Source: Bradyrhizobium sp. Ash2021 (GTDB lineage Bacteria > Pseudomonadota > Alphaproteobacteria > Rhizobiales > Xanthobacteraceae). From it: a DNA stretch of 64,000 bases. Where the stretch lies: contig NZ_CP100604.1 of assembly GCF_031202265.1 (NCBI RefSeq), positions 8,352,501-8,416,500 on the forward strand. Direction: 5' to 3'. Shown piece by piece: positions 17,331 through 25,060 of the stretch. The position numbers and the translations under genes are program-made. The notes below the pieces were generated by a model that was given only the letters and a program-made list of their open reading frames with translations, ran no database searches and was not told the DNA's origin. Numbering within the stretch: position 1 is the stretch's first letter; each line of letters begins with the position of its first letter.

Positions 17331-18119
17331 ATGGCCCCTGCCCCACAAAAAGTCGCACTCGTCACCGGCGCCGCGCGCGGCATCGGGCTTGCGACCGCAA
17401 AACGGTTTCTGGCCGAGGGCTGGCACGTGGCGCTGCTGGATATCGAAGGCGAATTGCTGGACGGCGCGGTCGCGGCGCTGGCCAATCCGGACAACACGCT
17501 GGCACTGCATTGCGACGTCAGCGATGCCGACGCGGTCGCGGCCGCCATGGCCACGTTGAGCCAGCGCTTCGGCCGGCTCGACGCATTGATCAACAATGCC
17601 GGCGTTGCCGTGTTCGCGCCGCTGCTGGAGACCTCAGATGCGGACTGGAACCGGATCCTGTCGGTCAATCTCACCGGGCCCTTCCTGTGCACCAAGGCGG
17701 CCGCCCCACTGATGCGCGAGCATGGCGGCGGCGCGGTGGTCAACATCACGTCCATTTCGGCGGTGCGCGCCTCGACGCTGCGCTCGGCCTACGGCACCAG
17801 CAAGGCCGGCCTTGCGCATTTGACCAAGCAGCTCGCAGTCGAACTCGCTTCCCTCGGCATCCGCGTCAACGGCGTGGCGCCGGGCCCGGTCGAGACCGCG
17901 ATGGCCAAGGCCGTGCATACGCCGGAGATTCGCGCCGACTATCACGACGCGATTCCGCTCAATCGCTACGGCCTCGAGGAAGAACTGGCGGAAGCGGTGT
18001 TCTTCCTGTGCTGCGATCGTTCGAGCTACATCACCGGGCAGATCCTCGCCGTCGATGGCGGCTTCGATGCCGCCGGCATCGGCTTGCCGACGCTGCGCGG
18101 CGAGCGGCGAAACGGCTAG
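17331..18119 (+). CDS. Short-chain dehydrogenase/reductase
   Basis: 262-residue classical SDR. The NAD(P) motif is VALVTGAARGIGLATAKRFL (TGxxxGIG), followed by LINNAGVAVFAPL (NNAG). The catalytic Ser is in NITSISAVRA and the Tyr/Lys in SAYGTSKAGLAHLTKQLAVE (YxxxK). The end matches SSYITGQILAVDGGFDAAGI. The Asp ending the second strand (LLDIEGELLD) favours NAD over NADP. ATG 17331 was chosen because it starts 7 residues before the first strand. The substrate is unknown. Confidence 0.9.
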   Translation: MAPAPQKVALVTGAARGIGLATAKRFLAEGWHVALLDIEGELLDGAVAALANPDNTLALHCDVSDADAVAAAMATLSQRFGRLDALINNAGVAVFAPLLETSDADWNRILSVNLTGPFLCTKAAAPLMREHGGGAVVNITSISAVRASTLRSAYGTSKAGLAHLTKQLAVELASLGIRVNGVAPGPVETAMAKAVHTPEIRADYHDAIPLNRYGLEEELAEAVFFLCCDRSSYITGQILAVDGGFDAAGIGLPTLRGERRNG

Positions 18120-18122
18120 CGC

Positions 18123-18698
18123 TCAAATCCACCAGCGCCGATTGACCGCGACGACGCGCCAGCCGCCATCGAGGCGATCGATCCGGGTCAGCGACAGCGG
18201 ATCGATCACAAAACGCAGCGCGTTGTCGGGCGCAAGATCGAGCGCCATCGCAAGCACGGCGCGGATGGTGCCGGAATGCACCACCAGCACGGCGTCGCCC
18301 ATGGGCAGGGAGGCAAGCCCTGCCCGCGCGCGCGCTATCTGGTCGACAAAGCTTTCGCCGCCGGGCGGCCGGTTGCCGGCCGGCGATTTCCAGAATTCGC
18401 GATAGGCCTCGCCGAGTTCGGTGCTGAGATCGTCGTGACGCCGCCCGGTCCAGGCGCCAAAATCCTGTTCGCGAAAGGCCGGGTTATCGACCGCTTCAAG
18501 CCCCAGCGTGCGCGCGGTTTCCCGCGTGCGGCGCGCCGGGCTGCAGACGGCAAGCGCATTCGGCGGCAACCTGGCCTTGAGCGCGGCAAAGGCCGCGGCA
18601 TCGCCAAGATCGGCCGGCGCATCCGGGCCATGAATGACGCCGCGCGGCCCGTCGACCGGTGCGTGCCGGATCAGCCAGAGATTTGTCTCGAGGCTCAT
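18123..18698 (-). CDS. Histidine phosphatase family protein, probable alpha-ribazole phosphatase (CobC-like)
   Basis: 191-residue phosphoglycerate-mutase-fold phosphatase. The catalytic N terminus is TNLWLIRHAPVDGPRGVIHG (RHA in place of the commoner RHG), followed by VCSPARRTRETARTL, FREQDFGAWTGRRHDDL, and the second catalytic His in VLVVHSGTIRAVLAMAL. It starts 6 nt after cobS on the same strand. Together with cobT across the divergent gap this indicates alpha-ribazole-5'-phosphate dephosphorylation in late cobalamin assembly. The CobC call rests mainly on context. Confidence 0.8.
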   Translation of the reverse strand: MSLETNLWLIRHAPVDGPRGVIHGPDAPADLGDAAAFAALKARLPPNALAVCSPARRTRETARTLGLEAVDNPAFREQDFGAWTGRRHDDLSTELGEAYREFWKSPAGNRPPGGESFVDQIARARAGLASLPMGDAVLVVHSGTIRAVLAMALDLAPDNALRFVIDPLSLTRIDRLDGGWRVVAVNRRWWI

Positions 18699-18703
18699 CG
18701 CGA

Positions 18704-19456
18704 TCAGGCCAGCCGGGCGGCGAGCAGCACGAGGATCGCGGTCTCGGCGACCTGCTCGGCGCCACCCAGCACGTCGCCGGTCTGGCCGCCGATCTGGCGC
18801 TTCGCAAGCCACGCCATGCCGATCGCGCCGGCTGCGGCCATGATGGCGGCGAGCAGCGCGTTGACAAAGGACAGCGACAGCCATGCGATCGCAAAAGCAA
18901 AAGCCGCGGCCGTCGCCGCCGTCGCCGCATCGGGCCGGCCGGCATTGGCGGCGAGCCCGTCCGTGCGCGCATAAGGCTGGCTGATCGCCATCCACGGCAG
19001 CACGCCGCGCGCCAGCGCATGCACCGCGATCAGGCTTTGCACGACATAGCCGTCCGGGATTGCAGCCAGCGCGGAAAGTTTTGTCGCAAAGCTCACCAGC
19101 AGGACCAGCGCGCCATAGGTGCCGAGCCGGCTGTCGCGCATGATCTCCAGTTTCGCCGCGACATCGCGGCCGCCGCCGAATCCGTCGGCGACATCGGCCA
19201 GCCCGTCCTCATGCAGCGCGCCGGTCAGCATGGCGCCGACGCCGAGCGCCAGTGCGGCCGCCGCCAGATCGGGCACGCCGATGTGCCGCGAACCGAGGCA
19301 GAGCAAGCCGACCGCGGCGCCGATCATGGCGCCCACAATCGGAAACATCCGCTGCGCGCGCACGAAATTCGGCGGCATCGCGCCTTCCGGATGCGGCATC
19401 GGCAGCCGGGTCAGGAAACCGACCGCGGTTTTGAAATCGTCGAGCCATTCGTTCAT
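18704..19456 (-). CDS. cobS: Adenosylcobinamide-GDP ribazoletransferase
   Basis: 250-residue integral membrane enzyme that joins adenosylcobinamide-GDP to alpha-ribazole in the last steps of coenzyme B12 synthesis. Family motifs are FLTRLPMPHPEG near the N terminus, the acidic GALHEDGLADVADGFGGGRD, and MRDSRLGTYGALVLLVSFAT. Several hydrophobic helices follow. It is divergent from cobT by 58 bp; no cobalamin riboswitch fits in that gap. Confidence 0.96.
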   Translation of the reverse strand: MNEWLDDFKTAVGFLTRLPMPHPEGAMPPNFVRAQRMFPIVGAMIGAAVGLLCLGSRHIGVPDLAAAALALGVGAMLTGALHEDGLADVADGFGGGRDVAAKLEIMRDSRLGTYGALVLLVSFATKLSALAAIPDGYVVQSLIAVHALARGVLPWMAISQPYARTDGLAANAGRPDAATAATAAAFAFAIAWLSLSFVNALLAAIMAAAGAIGMAWLAKRQIGGQTGDVLGGAEQVAETAILVLLAARLA

Positions 19457-19514
19457 GGTGGTGCCCAGAGAATTGTTTTAGCTTGCGACCCGCTCGACTT
19501 GTCCAGGGAATCGC

Positions 19515-20531
19515 ATGCAGTTCGACACTTTAGACGACATCCGCGCCTTCTGTCGTGATCTGCCTCGGGGCAATGCGCATGTCGCCGACGCCGCGACGCG
19601 CCGGCAACAGAACCTCACAAAACCGCCGGGAAGCCTCGGCCGTCTCGAAGAACTGGCGATCTGGCTGGCGCGGTGGCAGGGCCGCGAAGTGCCACAGCTC
19701 GGGCGCGTCACGATTGCGGTCTTTGCCGGCAATCACGGCGTCGCCGGCCGCGGCGTCTCCGCTTACCCGCAGGCGGTCACCGGACAGATGGTGGCGAATT
19801 TCGCCGCCGGGGGTGCTGCCATCAACCAGATCGCACAATCGGCCGGCGCCGAATTGCGCGTGGTGCCGATCGAACTCGACCGGCCGACGCGCGATTTCAC
19901 CGTGGCATCCGCGATGGAGGCGGATGAATTTCTCGCCGCGATCGATATCGGCTACCGCACCGTGCCCGGCGATTGCGACCTGCTCGCCGTCGGCGAGATG
20001 GGCATTGCGAATACCACGACGGCGGCGATGCTGTGCGCGGCGCTGCTCGGCGGCGGCGGCGCGCGCTGGGCCGGCCGCGGCACCGGCGTCGACGAGGGCG
20101 GGCTGTTGCGCAAGCGCGCGGTGATCGATGCCGGGCTGGATTTTCATCGCGGCATGCTCGGCGATCCCTTAAGGGTAGCGGCAGGGCTCGGCGGCCGCGA
20201 GCTTGCCGCGATGGCGGGCGCCGTCCTGGCGGCGCGGCGTCAGGGGATTCCGGTGCTGCTCGACGGCTTCGTGGCGACCGCCGCGGTGCTGCCGCTCGCA
20301 CGCCTTGAGCGAGGCGCGCTGGATCATTGCCGCGCCGGGCACGTCTCCGCCGAATCCGGCCACCGCGAATTGTTGCGCGAACTCGCGCTCGACCCGCTGC
20401 TCGATCTCGGCATGCGGCTCGGCGAGGCCTCCGGCGCGGCGGTTGCGATCCTGCTGGCGCGCGCGGCGCTCGCCTGCCACGCCGGGATGGCGACTTTCGC
20501 CGAGGCCGGGGTTTCCGGCGCCGACGAATGA
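19515..20531 (+). CDS. cobT: Nicotinate-nucleotide-dimethylbenzimidazole phosphoribosyltransferase
   Basis: 338-residue enzyme that makes alpha-ribazole-5'-phosphate for the lower ligand of cobalamin. Landmarks are QNLTKPPGSLGRLEELAIWL, VFAGNHGVAGRGVSAYPQAV, and GGAAINQIAQSAGAELRVVP. GEMGIANTTTAAMLCAALLG follows, with the catalytic Glu in DLGMRLGEASGAAVAILLAR. The length is normal for CobT. It is divergent from cobS and the CobC-like gene, so three late-cobalamin genes sit together. Confidence 0.96.
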   Translation: MQFDTLDDIRAFCRDLPRGNAHVADAATRRQQNLTKPPGSLGRLEELAIWLARWQGREVPQLGRVTIAVFAGNHGVAGRGVSAYPQAVTGQMVANFAAGGAAINQIAQSAGAELRVVPIELDRPTRDFTVASAMEADEFLAAIDIGYRTVPGDCDLLAVGEMGIANTTTAAMLCAALLGGGGARWAGRGTGVDEGGLLRKRAVIDAGLDFHRGMLGDPLRVAAGLGGRELAAMAGAVLAARRQGIPVLLDGFVATAAVLPLARLERGALDHCRAGHVSAESGHRELLRELALDPLLDLGMRLGEASGAAVAILLARAALACHAGMATFAEAGVSGADE

Positions 20532-20598
20532 AAGGGCCCTTGCCGCGTGCGCCAAGCCTGATTAACTCGAATGATCATCAGACGCGAAGGAGCCGCTG

Positions 20599-21036
20599 AT
20601 GCGAAGAGCCGTGATTAAATTGGCTGTTGCGATCGTGGCGCTATGCGCGGCGATCTCGCCCACGCAGGCCGAGGTGCGCATTCTGGCGAGCCCGGGCGGA
20701 CAGGTCGGCCCGTTCCTCGACCTGTTCGAACAAGTGCGCGCCTCCGGCGAACGCGTCGTGATCGACGGACCGTGCCTGTCGGCCTGCACGCTGGTGCTGT
20801 CCATCGTACCGGACAGCCGTATCTGCGTGACGCGGCGCGCGGTGCTCGGATTTCATGCCGCGCGGTCGATCGACGGGCGCGGCCAGATGTATGCCGAGCC
20901 GGAAGCGTCGGAAGCGGTGCTGGAAGCCTATCCCGCGGCGGTGCGGGGCTGGATCAGCCGCCGCGGCGGATTGACGTCGCGGCTGCTGCTGCTGCGCGGG
21001 CGGGAACTCGCCGCGATCTACCCGAGGTGCAGGTAG
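20599..21036 (+). CDS. Secreted ClpP/crotonase-like small periplasmic protein
   Basis: 145-residue exported protein. It has a signal peptide (VIKLAVAIVALCAAISPTQA) and then ASPGGQVGPFLDLFEQVRAS and VVIDGPCLSACTLVLSIVP, the pattern of predicted periplasmic ClpP-like proteins in which the Ser of the CLSAC segment corresponds to the nucleophile region. RAVLGFHAARSIDGRGQ follows. Catalytic activity is not assured. It has an AAGGAG-type ribosome site (GCGAAGGAGCCGCTG). It stands alone, 67 bp after cobT. Confidence 0.65.
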   Translation: MRRAVIKLAVAIVALCAAISPTQAEVRILASPGGQVGPFLDLFEQVRASGERVVIDGPCLSACTLVLSIVPDSRICVTRRAVLGFHAARSIDGRGQMYAEPEASEAVLEAYPAAVRGWISRRGGLTSRLLLLRGRELAAIYPRCR

Positions 21037-21045
21037 CAGCGCAGC

Positions 21046-21456
21046 TCACATGCCTTCCAGCGGGCAATTCACCATCCAGGGTATGCCGAACTGGTCGACG
21101 CACATGCCAAAGCCCTTGGAGAAGAAGGTCTTGCCGAACGGCATGTTGACGCTGCCGCCTTCCGAGAGTGCCTTGAACTTGCGCTCGGCCTCGGCGGGAT
21201 CGCCGACCGTCAGCGACACCGAAAAGCCCTGCGGCTTTTGAAAGTGATCGGGCGGCGCGTCGGACGCCATCAGCACCTGGCTGCCGATCGACATCCGCGC
21301 ATGCATGATCTTTTGCTTGCGCTCCGGCGGCGACGCCATCTCGGGCGGCCCCTCTTCATTTCGGAGCATCATCTCGATCTTGCCGCCCAGCGTCTTTTCG
21401 TAGAACTTGAACGCCGCCTCGCAATTGCTGTTGTAGAACAGGTAGGGATTAAGCAT
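21046..21456 (-). CDS. VOC-family (PhnB-like) protein
   Basis: 136-residue glyoxalase/bleomycin-resistance-fold protein of the PhnB subgroup. It begins MLNPYLFYNSNCEAAFKFYE, has the central HARMSIGSQVLMASDAPP, and ends FGMCVDQFGIPWMVNCP. It is the last gene of a three-gene unit (DoxX, SRPBCC, VOC) driven by the ECF42-type element at 22535-22561. PhnB-like proteins are recurrent partners of ECF41/42-type sigma factors. The substrate is unknown. Confidence 0.87.
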   Translation of the reverse strand: MLNPYLFYNSNCEAAFKFYEKTLGGKIEMMLRNEEGPPEMASPPERKQKIMHARMSIGSQVLMASDAPPDHFQKPQGFSVSLTVGDPAEAERKFKALSEGGSVNMPFGKTFFSKGFGMCVDQFGIPWMVNCPLEGM

Positions 21457-21507
21457 CGTTTACTCCTTGCTGAAGTTTACCGGCTAACCGGCGGTTCGAA
21501 CGTTTAA

Positions 21508-22044
21508 CTATTTCTCCGTCAGCTTCTTCAGATTGGCGAGACCGACCTCGAAATCCTTGCCGATCATATTGTCCATGTTCATGAACACCTGCATCACCTT
21601 GTACATAAAGGACGCGGGTCCATGCATCACCCAGGTCAAATTGGTGACATCGCCCTGCGGCAGCATTGTGAATTCGGCGGTGTTGTGGCCCTCGATCGGT
21701 TTGAAGAAATCGAGCTTGATGACGATCTTCGACGGCACGGCAGCGTCGATGATTTCCATCCGGCCGGAACCGACATTGTTGTTGCCGTCCCACGCATAGA
21801 CCGCGCCCTTGCCTTCAGCCGCGCCGCTATAGGTGCGCTTCATTGCGCGGTCCTTGTTCTCGTAGGGCGACCAGGCAACCCACTGATGAAAATCATTGAT
21901 CAGGGAGAATATCTTTTCCGCCGGCGCCTTGATGCTGGTCGCGCGCCGCACGGCGAAGCTACTGGGTTTGGTGAGCGCGAGCACCAGCACGATGGCGATG
22001 GCAATCGCGAGGATGACGGCGATGATGGCAATGACTTCAAACAT
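21508..22044 (-). CDS. Membrane-anchored SRPBCC-domain protein
   Basis: 178-residue protein with an N-terminal membrane helix (MFEVIAIIAVILAIAIAIVL) followed by a START/Bet v1-like domain: RRATSIKAPAEKIFSLINDF, then QWVAWSPYENKDRAMKRTYS and VTNLTWVMHGPASFMYKVMQ. This is the polyketide-cyclase-like family that binds hydrophobic ligands. Start 22044 has GGAG 7 nt upstream; the ATG at 22080 would overlap the preceding gene's end. It lies between DoxX and VOC genes in one unit. Confidence 0.85.
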   Translation of the reverse strand: MFEVIAIIAVILAIAIAIVLVLALTKPSSFAVRRATSIKAPAEKIFSLINDFHQWVAWSPYENKDRAMKRTYSGAAEGKGAVYAWDGNNNVGSGRMEIIDAAVPSKIVIKLDFFKPIEGHNTAEFTMLPQGDVTNLTWVMHGPASFMYKVMQVFMNMDNMIGKDFEVGLANLKKLTEK

Positions 22045-22081
22045 GGTGGGCTCCGTGTCGTTGAAATACCGATAAGACAAA

Positions 22082-22495
22082 TTAGCGGCGGAATGGTAGC
22101 AGCGAACGCAGGTTGCGGTCGCGCAACCACAACCCGCCCCATAGCATCAGGCCGAGATAAAGTCCGAACAGGGTGTGGCTGAACAAGGGGCTGCCGATCC
22201 GCACATGCGAAGCGATTGCGCCACCGAGATAGCCGGTCACGAGGATCGCGCCGAGGATCGAGGTCGGCGGGATCGAATAGAGCACGGTGCAGACGACGGT
22301 GATGACCCCGAGGCTTCGCGCCAGGCTTTCGCTCGAGCCATAGCCCATTTTGTCCATCGTTTCCGTGACGACCGGCCACGGCACCAGCTTGATGGCGCCG
22401 TCGAACAGCAGGAAGACGATCACCAGACCGCTGAGAATGCGGCCCAGCAAGCGCGCGGATTTTGAGACCGGCACGGTCTCGGCGATATCGGACAT
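22082..22495 (-). CDS. DoxX-like small membrane protein
   Basis: 137-residue protein with four membrane segments (ILSGLVIVFLLFDGAIKLVP, LGVITVVCTVLYSIPPTSIL, GAILVTGYLGGAIASHVRIG, HTLFGLYLGLMLWGGLWL). It matches the DoxX-like family found with ECF-controlled detoxification genes. The role may be in thiol/oxidative homeostasis, but this is only inferred. It is the first gene of a three-gene unit, 39 nt below an ECF42-type element. Confidence 0.85.
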   Translation of the reverse strand: MSDIAETVPVSKSARLLGRILSGLVIVFLLFDGAIKLVPWPVVTETMDKMGYGSSESLARSLGVITVVCTVLYSIPPTSILGAILVTGYLGGAIASHVRIGSPLFSHTLFGLYLGLMLWGGLWLRDRNLRSLLPFRR

Positions 22496-22534
22496 GGCTC
22501 GCTCCGTGAAGGGATCGTGTTGTTCTGCCCCTAG

Positions 22535-22561
22535 GACGAACGGGCGGAGCGAAATCCGACA
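22535..22561 (-). promoter_or_regulatory. ECF42-type promoter element, site 4 (DoxX-SRPBCC-VOC)
   Basis: CTGTCGG-N13-CGTTCGTCCTAG on the minus strand, 39 nt upstream of the DoxX ATG at 22495. The downstream CGTCCTAG is shared with site 5. Confidence 0.8.
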
Positions 22562-22596
22562 GGGGGATAAAGATTTTTATCGCACAATCCGGAAGC

Positions 22597-22736
22597 GTGC
22601 CCCGGATGCTGCGCAGCGCGCCGCATTTGCGGCGTGATGCGCTGCTGATCCGGGGTCCATGGCCGCGCGTCCGGAAGCGTGGGTCCCGGCTCTGCGGTGC
22701 ACCGCCTAAGTGGGCGCTGCACCGCGTCCGGGACAC
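22597..22736. repeat. Long imperfect hairpin repeat, family B (copy 2 of 3)
   Basis: Starts GTGCCCCGGATGCTGCGCA and ends CTGCACCGCGTCCGGGACAC, with internal GATCCGGGGTCC and GGGTCCCGGCTCTGCGGTGC arms. It lies just downstream of the ECF42 sigma gene, directly before site 4. Confidence 0.85.
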
Positions 22737-22746
22737 GAAGGCGAAC

Positions 22747-24021
22747 TTACTTCCCCTCCTTCTTGCCGCGCGGCTGGCTGTCGCGCATCAGGCGGTCGAG
22801 ATGCATCCGGATATGGGCGGCTTCGGCTGACGTGTGGGCCAGCGCGATAGCGCGGTCAAAGGCTACCCGGGCTTCGTCATTGCGGCCGAGCTGCATCAGG
22901 AACGCGCCGCGCACGCCGAAGAAATGAAAGTAATTCGACAGCCGCGGCGCCAAAGGCTCGATCATCTGAAGCGCCGCCTCCGGCCCCCGCACCTTGGAGA
23001 CCGCGACCGCGCGGTTGAGCGTGACCACCGGCGACGGCTGCATGATCTCGAGCGCGCCGTAGAGCAGGTCGATCTGGGTCCAGTCGGTATCCTCAGGTCT
23101 TTCGGCGCGGGCATGCAAGGCCGCGATCGCGGCCTGGACCTGGTAGGGCCCGCTGCGGCGATGCCGCATCGCCTTGTCGATCAGCGCCAGCCCTTCGGCG
23201 ATCATCTTCTGGTTCCACAGGCTGCGGTCCTGATCGTCGAGCAGGATCACCGCGCCGTCCTGGTCGAATCGTGCGGCGGCGCGGGCATGCTGCAGCAACA
23301 ACAGCGCTGTCAGCCCCATGATCTCGGCCTCGCTCTGGAACAGCCGCAGCAACAGCCGCGCCAGACGAATCGCCTCCTCGCACAGGGGGCTGCGGATCTC
23401 TGCGGTATCGCCGCTGGCCGAATAGCCCTCGTTGAAGATCAGATAGATCATCGCGGCCACCGCCGACAGCCGCTCGCTACGCTCCACCGCGCCCGGGGTC
23501 TCGAACGGCACACTGGCTTCGGCGACGCGAGCTTTGGCGCGGGTGATGCGCTGCTCCATCGCGGCTTCCGAGACCAGAAAGGCGCGCGCGATCTGCTTGA
23601 CCGTCAGGCCGGAGACGATGCGCAGCGCGAGCGCGATCTGCTGCGTCGCCGGCAAATCCGGATGGCAGCAGATGAACAGCAGCCGCAGGATGTCGTCGCG
23701 ATAATGCGAGCCGTCGAGCCGTTCGGCGAGCGCATCCTCGGCGTCTTCGGTGTCGGAGATCGCCTGGTCGTCCTCGGGCAGCGGCTGCTGCTTGCGGCCG
23801 CGCCTGATATCGTCGATCGCGACGTTGCGCCCGACCATGATCAGCCAGCCGGCGGGATCGCGCGGCGGGCCGTTCTGCGGCCAGCTTTTGAGCGCGCGCA
23901 GGCAGGCGTTCTGGAACGCTTCCTCGGCGGTATCGAGATTACGGAAATAGCGCAGCAGCGCGCCGACCGCCTGGGGACGCGCCGACGTCAACGCGGCATC
24001 TATCCAGGCGGTGTCGGTCAC
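22747..24021 (-). CDS. ECF42-type RNA polymerase sigma factor with C-terminal TPR-like extension
   Basis: 424-residue sigma factor, about twice the length of a simple ECF. Region 2 (LLRYFRNLDTAEEAFQNACL, WLIMVGRNVAIDDIRRGRKQ) and region 4 (VKQIARAFLVSEAAMEQRIT) fill the first ~170 residues. The rest is a helical, TPR-like domain beginning near IYLIFNEGYSASGDTAEIRS, the FNEGY signature of the ECF42 group. It includes PSPVVTLNRAVAVSKVRGPE and RGAFLMQLGRNDEARVAFDR. Group members lack a classical anti-sigma factor and neighbour DGPF proteins, as here: the start overlaps the YciI stop by 4 bp. It is probably autoregulated from site 5. Confidence 0.93.
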   Translation of the reverse strand: MTDTAWIDAALTSARPQAVGALLRYFRNLDTAEEAFQNACLRALKSWPQNGPPRDPAGWLIMVGRNVAIDDIRRGRKQQPLPEDDQAISDTEDAEDALAERLDGSHYRDDILRLLFICCHPDLPATQQIALALRIVSGLTVKQIARAFLVSEAAMEQRITRAKARVAEASVPFETPGAVERSERLSAVAAMIYLIFNEGYSASGDTAEIRSPLCEEAIRLARLLLRLFQSEAEIMGLTALLLLQHARAAARFDQDGAVILLDDQDRSLWNQKMIAEGLALIDKAMRHRRSGPYQVQAAIAALHARAERPEDTDWTQIDLLYGALEIMQPSPVVTLNRAVAVSKVRGPEAALQMIEPLAPRLSNYFHFFGVRGAFLMQLGRNDEARVAFDRAIALAHTSAEAAHIRMHLDRLMRDSQPRGKKEGK

Positions 24022-24398
24022 GTGGCGAGGCTCCCGGGGTTCAAGAGCCCGACCGGGCGGATCTCATAGGCGCCGCCGGGATTGGCCTTGCCGAGATCGC
24101 GGGCGACGTCGAGCGCTTCGTCCAGGTTCTTGCAGTCGACGATGTAGAAGCCGAGTAATTGTTCCTTGGTCTCGGCGAAGGGGCCGTCGAGCACGATCGG
24201 CGGATCGTCCTTGCGCAGCGTGGTCGCCGATGTCGTCGGCAACAGCCGCGCCACCGGACCGAGCCGGCCCTGTTTGGTCAGTTTGTCCTGCACGACGGCG
24301 AGTTTCTGCATCACCGCGGCGTCCTGTTCCTTGGTCCAGGACCCGGTGAAATCTTCGTCGTGATAGCAAAGGATGGCGTACAGCATGGGATGCGGCAT
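24018..24398 (-). CDS. YciI/DGPF-domain protein coupled to ECF42 sigma factor
   Basis: 126-residue YCII-related protein: MLYAILCYHDEDFTGSWTKE, then the namesake VLDGPFAETKEQLLGFYIVD and the C-terminal ARDLGKANPGGAYEIRPVGL. Its stop overlaps the sigma-factor start (ATGA), so the two are translated together, the standard ECF42-DGPF arrangement. Starts at 24398 and 24386 are both possible; GGAG abuts the first ATG, and the second fits the family N terminus. The ECF42-type element lies 16 nt upstream of 24398. Confidence 0.9.
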   Translation of the reverse strand: MPHPMLYAILCYHDEDFTGSWTKEQDAAVMQKLAVVQDKLTKQGRLGPVARLLPTTSATTLRKDDPPIVLDGPFAETKEQLLGFYIVDCKNLDEALDVARDLGKANPGGAYEIRPVGLLNPGSLAT

Positions 24399-24413
24399 CT
24401 CCGTTGTCTCTAG

Positions 24414-24440
24414 GACGAACGATTATGCCCGCAGCCGACA
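24414..24440 (-). promoter_or_regulatory. ECF42-type promoter element, site 5 (YciI-sigma, autoregulatory)
   Basis: CTGTCGG-N13-CGTTCGTCCTAG on the minus strand, directly upstream of the YciI-sigma operon. Its position in front of the sigma gene itself implies autoregulation. Confidence 0.8.
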
Positions 24441-24475
24441 GGTCGGCGAAGAGAATTTACAACGGGTTCCTTGCT

Positions 24476-24641
24476 CGTCATGCCCGGCCATAGCGGTCTG
24501 GCTTGCGCAGACTGCGTAAACTTGTCTGCGATGCCGGGCATCCACGTTCTTTGTGCCGCACAGCAGTCAAGGACGTGGATGGCCGGGCATAGGCGAGCGG
24601 AAGCGACGCCGTCCTTCGGACGGCTATGCCCGGCCATGACG
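24476..24641. repeat. Long inverted repeat (CGTCATGCCCGGCCATAGC ... GGCTATGCCCGGCCATGACG)
   Basis: A 166-bp element whose ends are near-perfect inverted copies of each other. The centre carries CCGGGCATCCACGTTCTT opposed to GGACGTGGATGGCCGGGCAT, so it folds into a long hairpin. The right half recurs at 13733-13820. It occupies most of the gap between the YciI-sigma promoter and the next gene and may act as a bidirectional transcription barrier. Confidence 0.88.
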
Positions 24642-24681
24642 CGAAGTGAAATTTTTCCGGTCGCCTGAGGCGATTGCGGCA

Positions 24682-24969
24682 TTACCAGTAGACGCCGTAG
24701 CGGGCGGCGATCCGGCGCGCCTTGGCCTCGTCGGCCTCATAGCCCCGCACATGGGACTTCTGCCTGGAGGCGTGATGCTTGGCGCCTTCCGGCTTGGCGG
24801 CATCGGTCTTGACGTCGGCGTTGATCTGCTCGGCCGGGGTTTGTTCCGGCTTGGCGGTCTCGACGGCCCTGGTCTCATCATTGGCGGCCAGTGTCATGTT
24901 GCGGCTCTCGCCGGCGTGAGCCGACATCGAGGCCAGCACGAAAGCGGATATCAGGATCAATTTGCGCAT
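24682..24969 (-). CDS. Small secreted hypothetical protein
   Basis: 95-residue exported protein with a signal peptide (MRKLILISAFVLASMSAHAG). The mature part is hydrophilic, Ala/Glu/Lys-rich (VETAKPEQTPAEQINADVKT) and ends with a basic helix (EADEAKARRIAARYGVYW). No domain is recognised. GGAG lies upstream (GGGGAGACCTCCG). The neighbouring genes give no functional hint. Confidence 0.6.
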   Translation of the reverse strand: MRKLILISAFVLASMSAHAGESRNMTLAANDETRAVETAKPEQTPAEQINADVKTDAAKPEGAKHHASRQKSHVRGYEADEAKARRIAARYGVYW

Positions 24970-25060
24970 CGGAGGTCTCCCCTCGTTGACGAAAGGAGGC
25001 TAAAGCAACGGTTCAATTCGTAATGTGACGCAGGTCACGCTGGGTGCGGAAGGTGTTGGA

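Noticed and set aside
19457-19514. Possible cobalamin riboswitch between cobS and cobT
   Set aside because: The divergent gap is only 58 bp, far too short for a B12 riboswitch, and no B12-box is visible.
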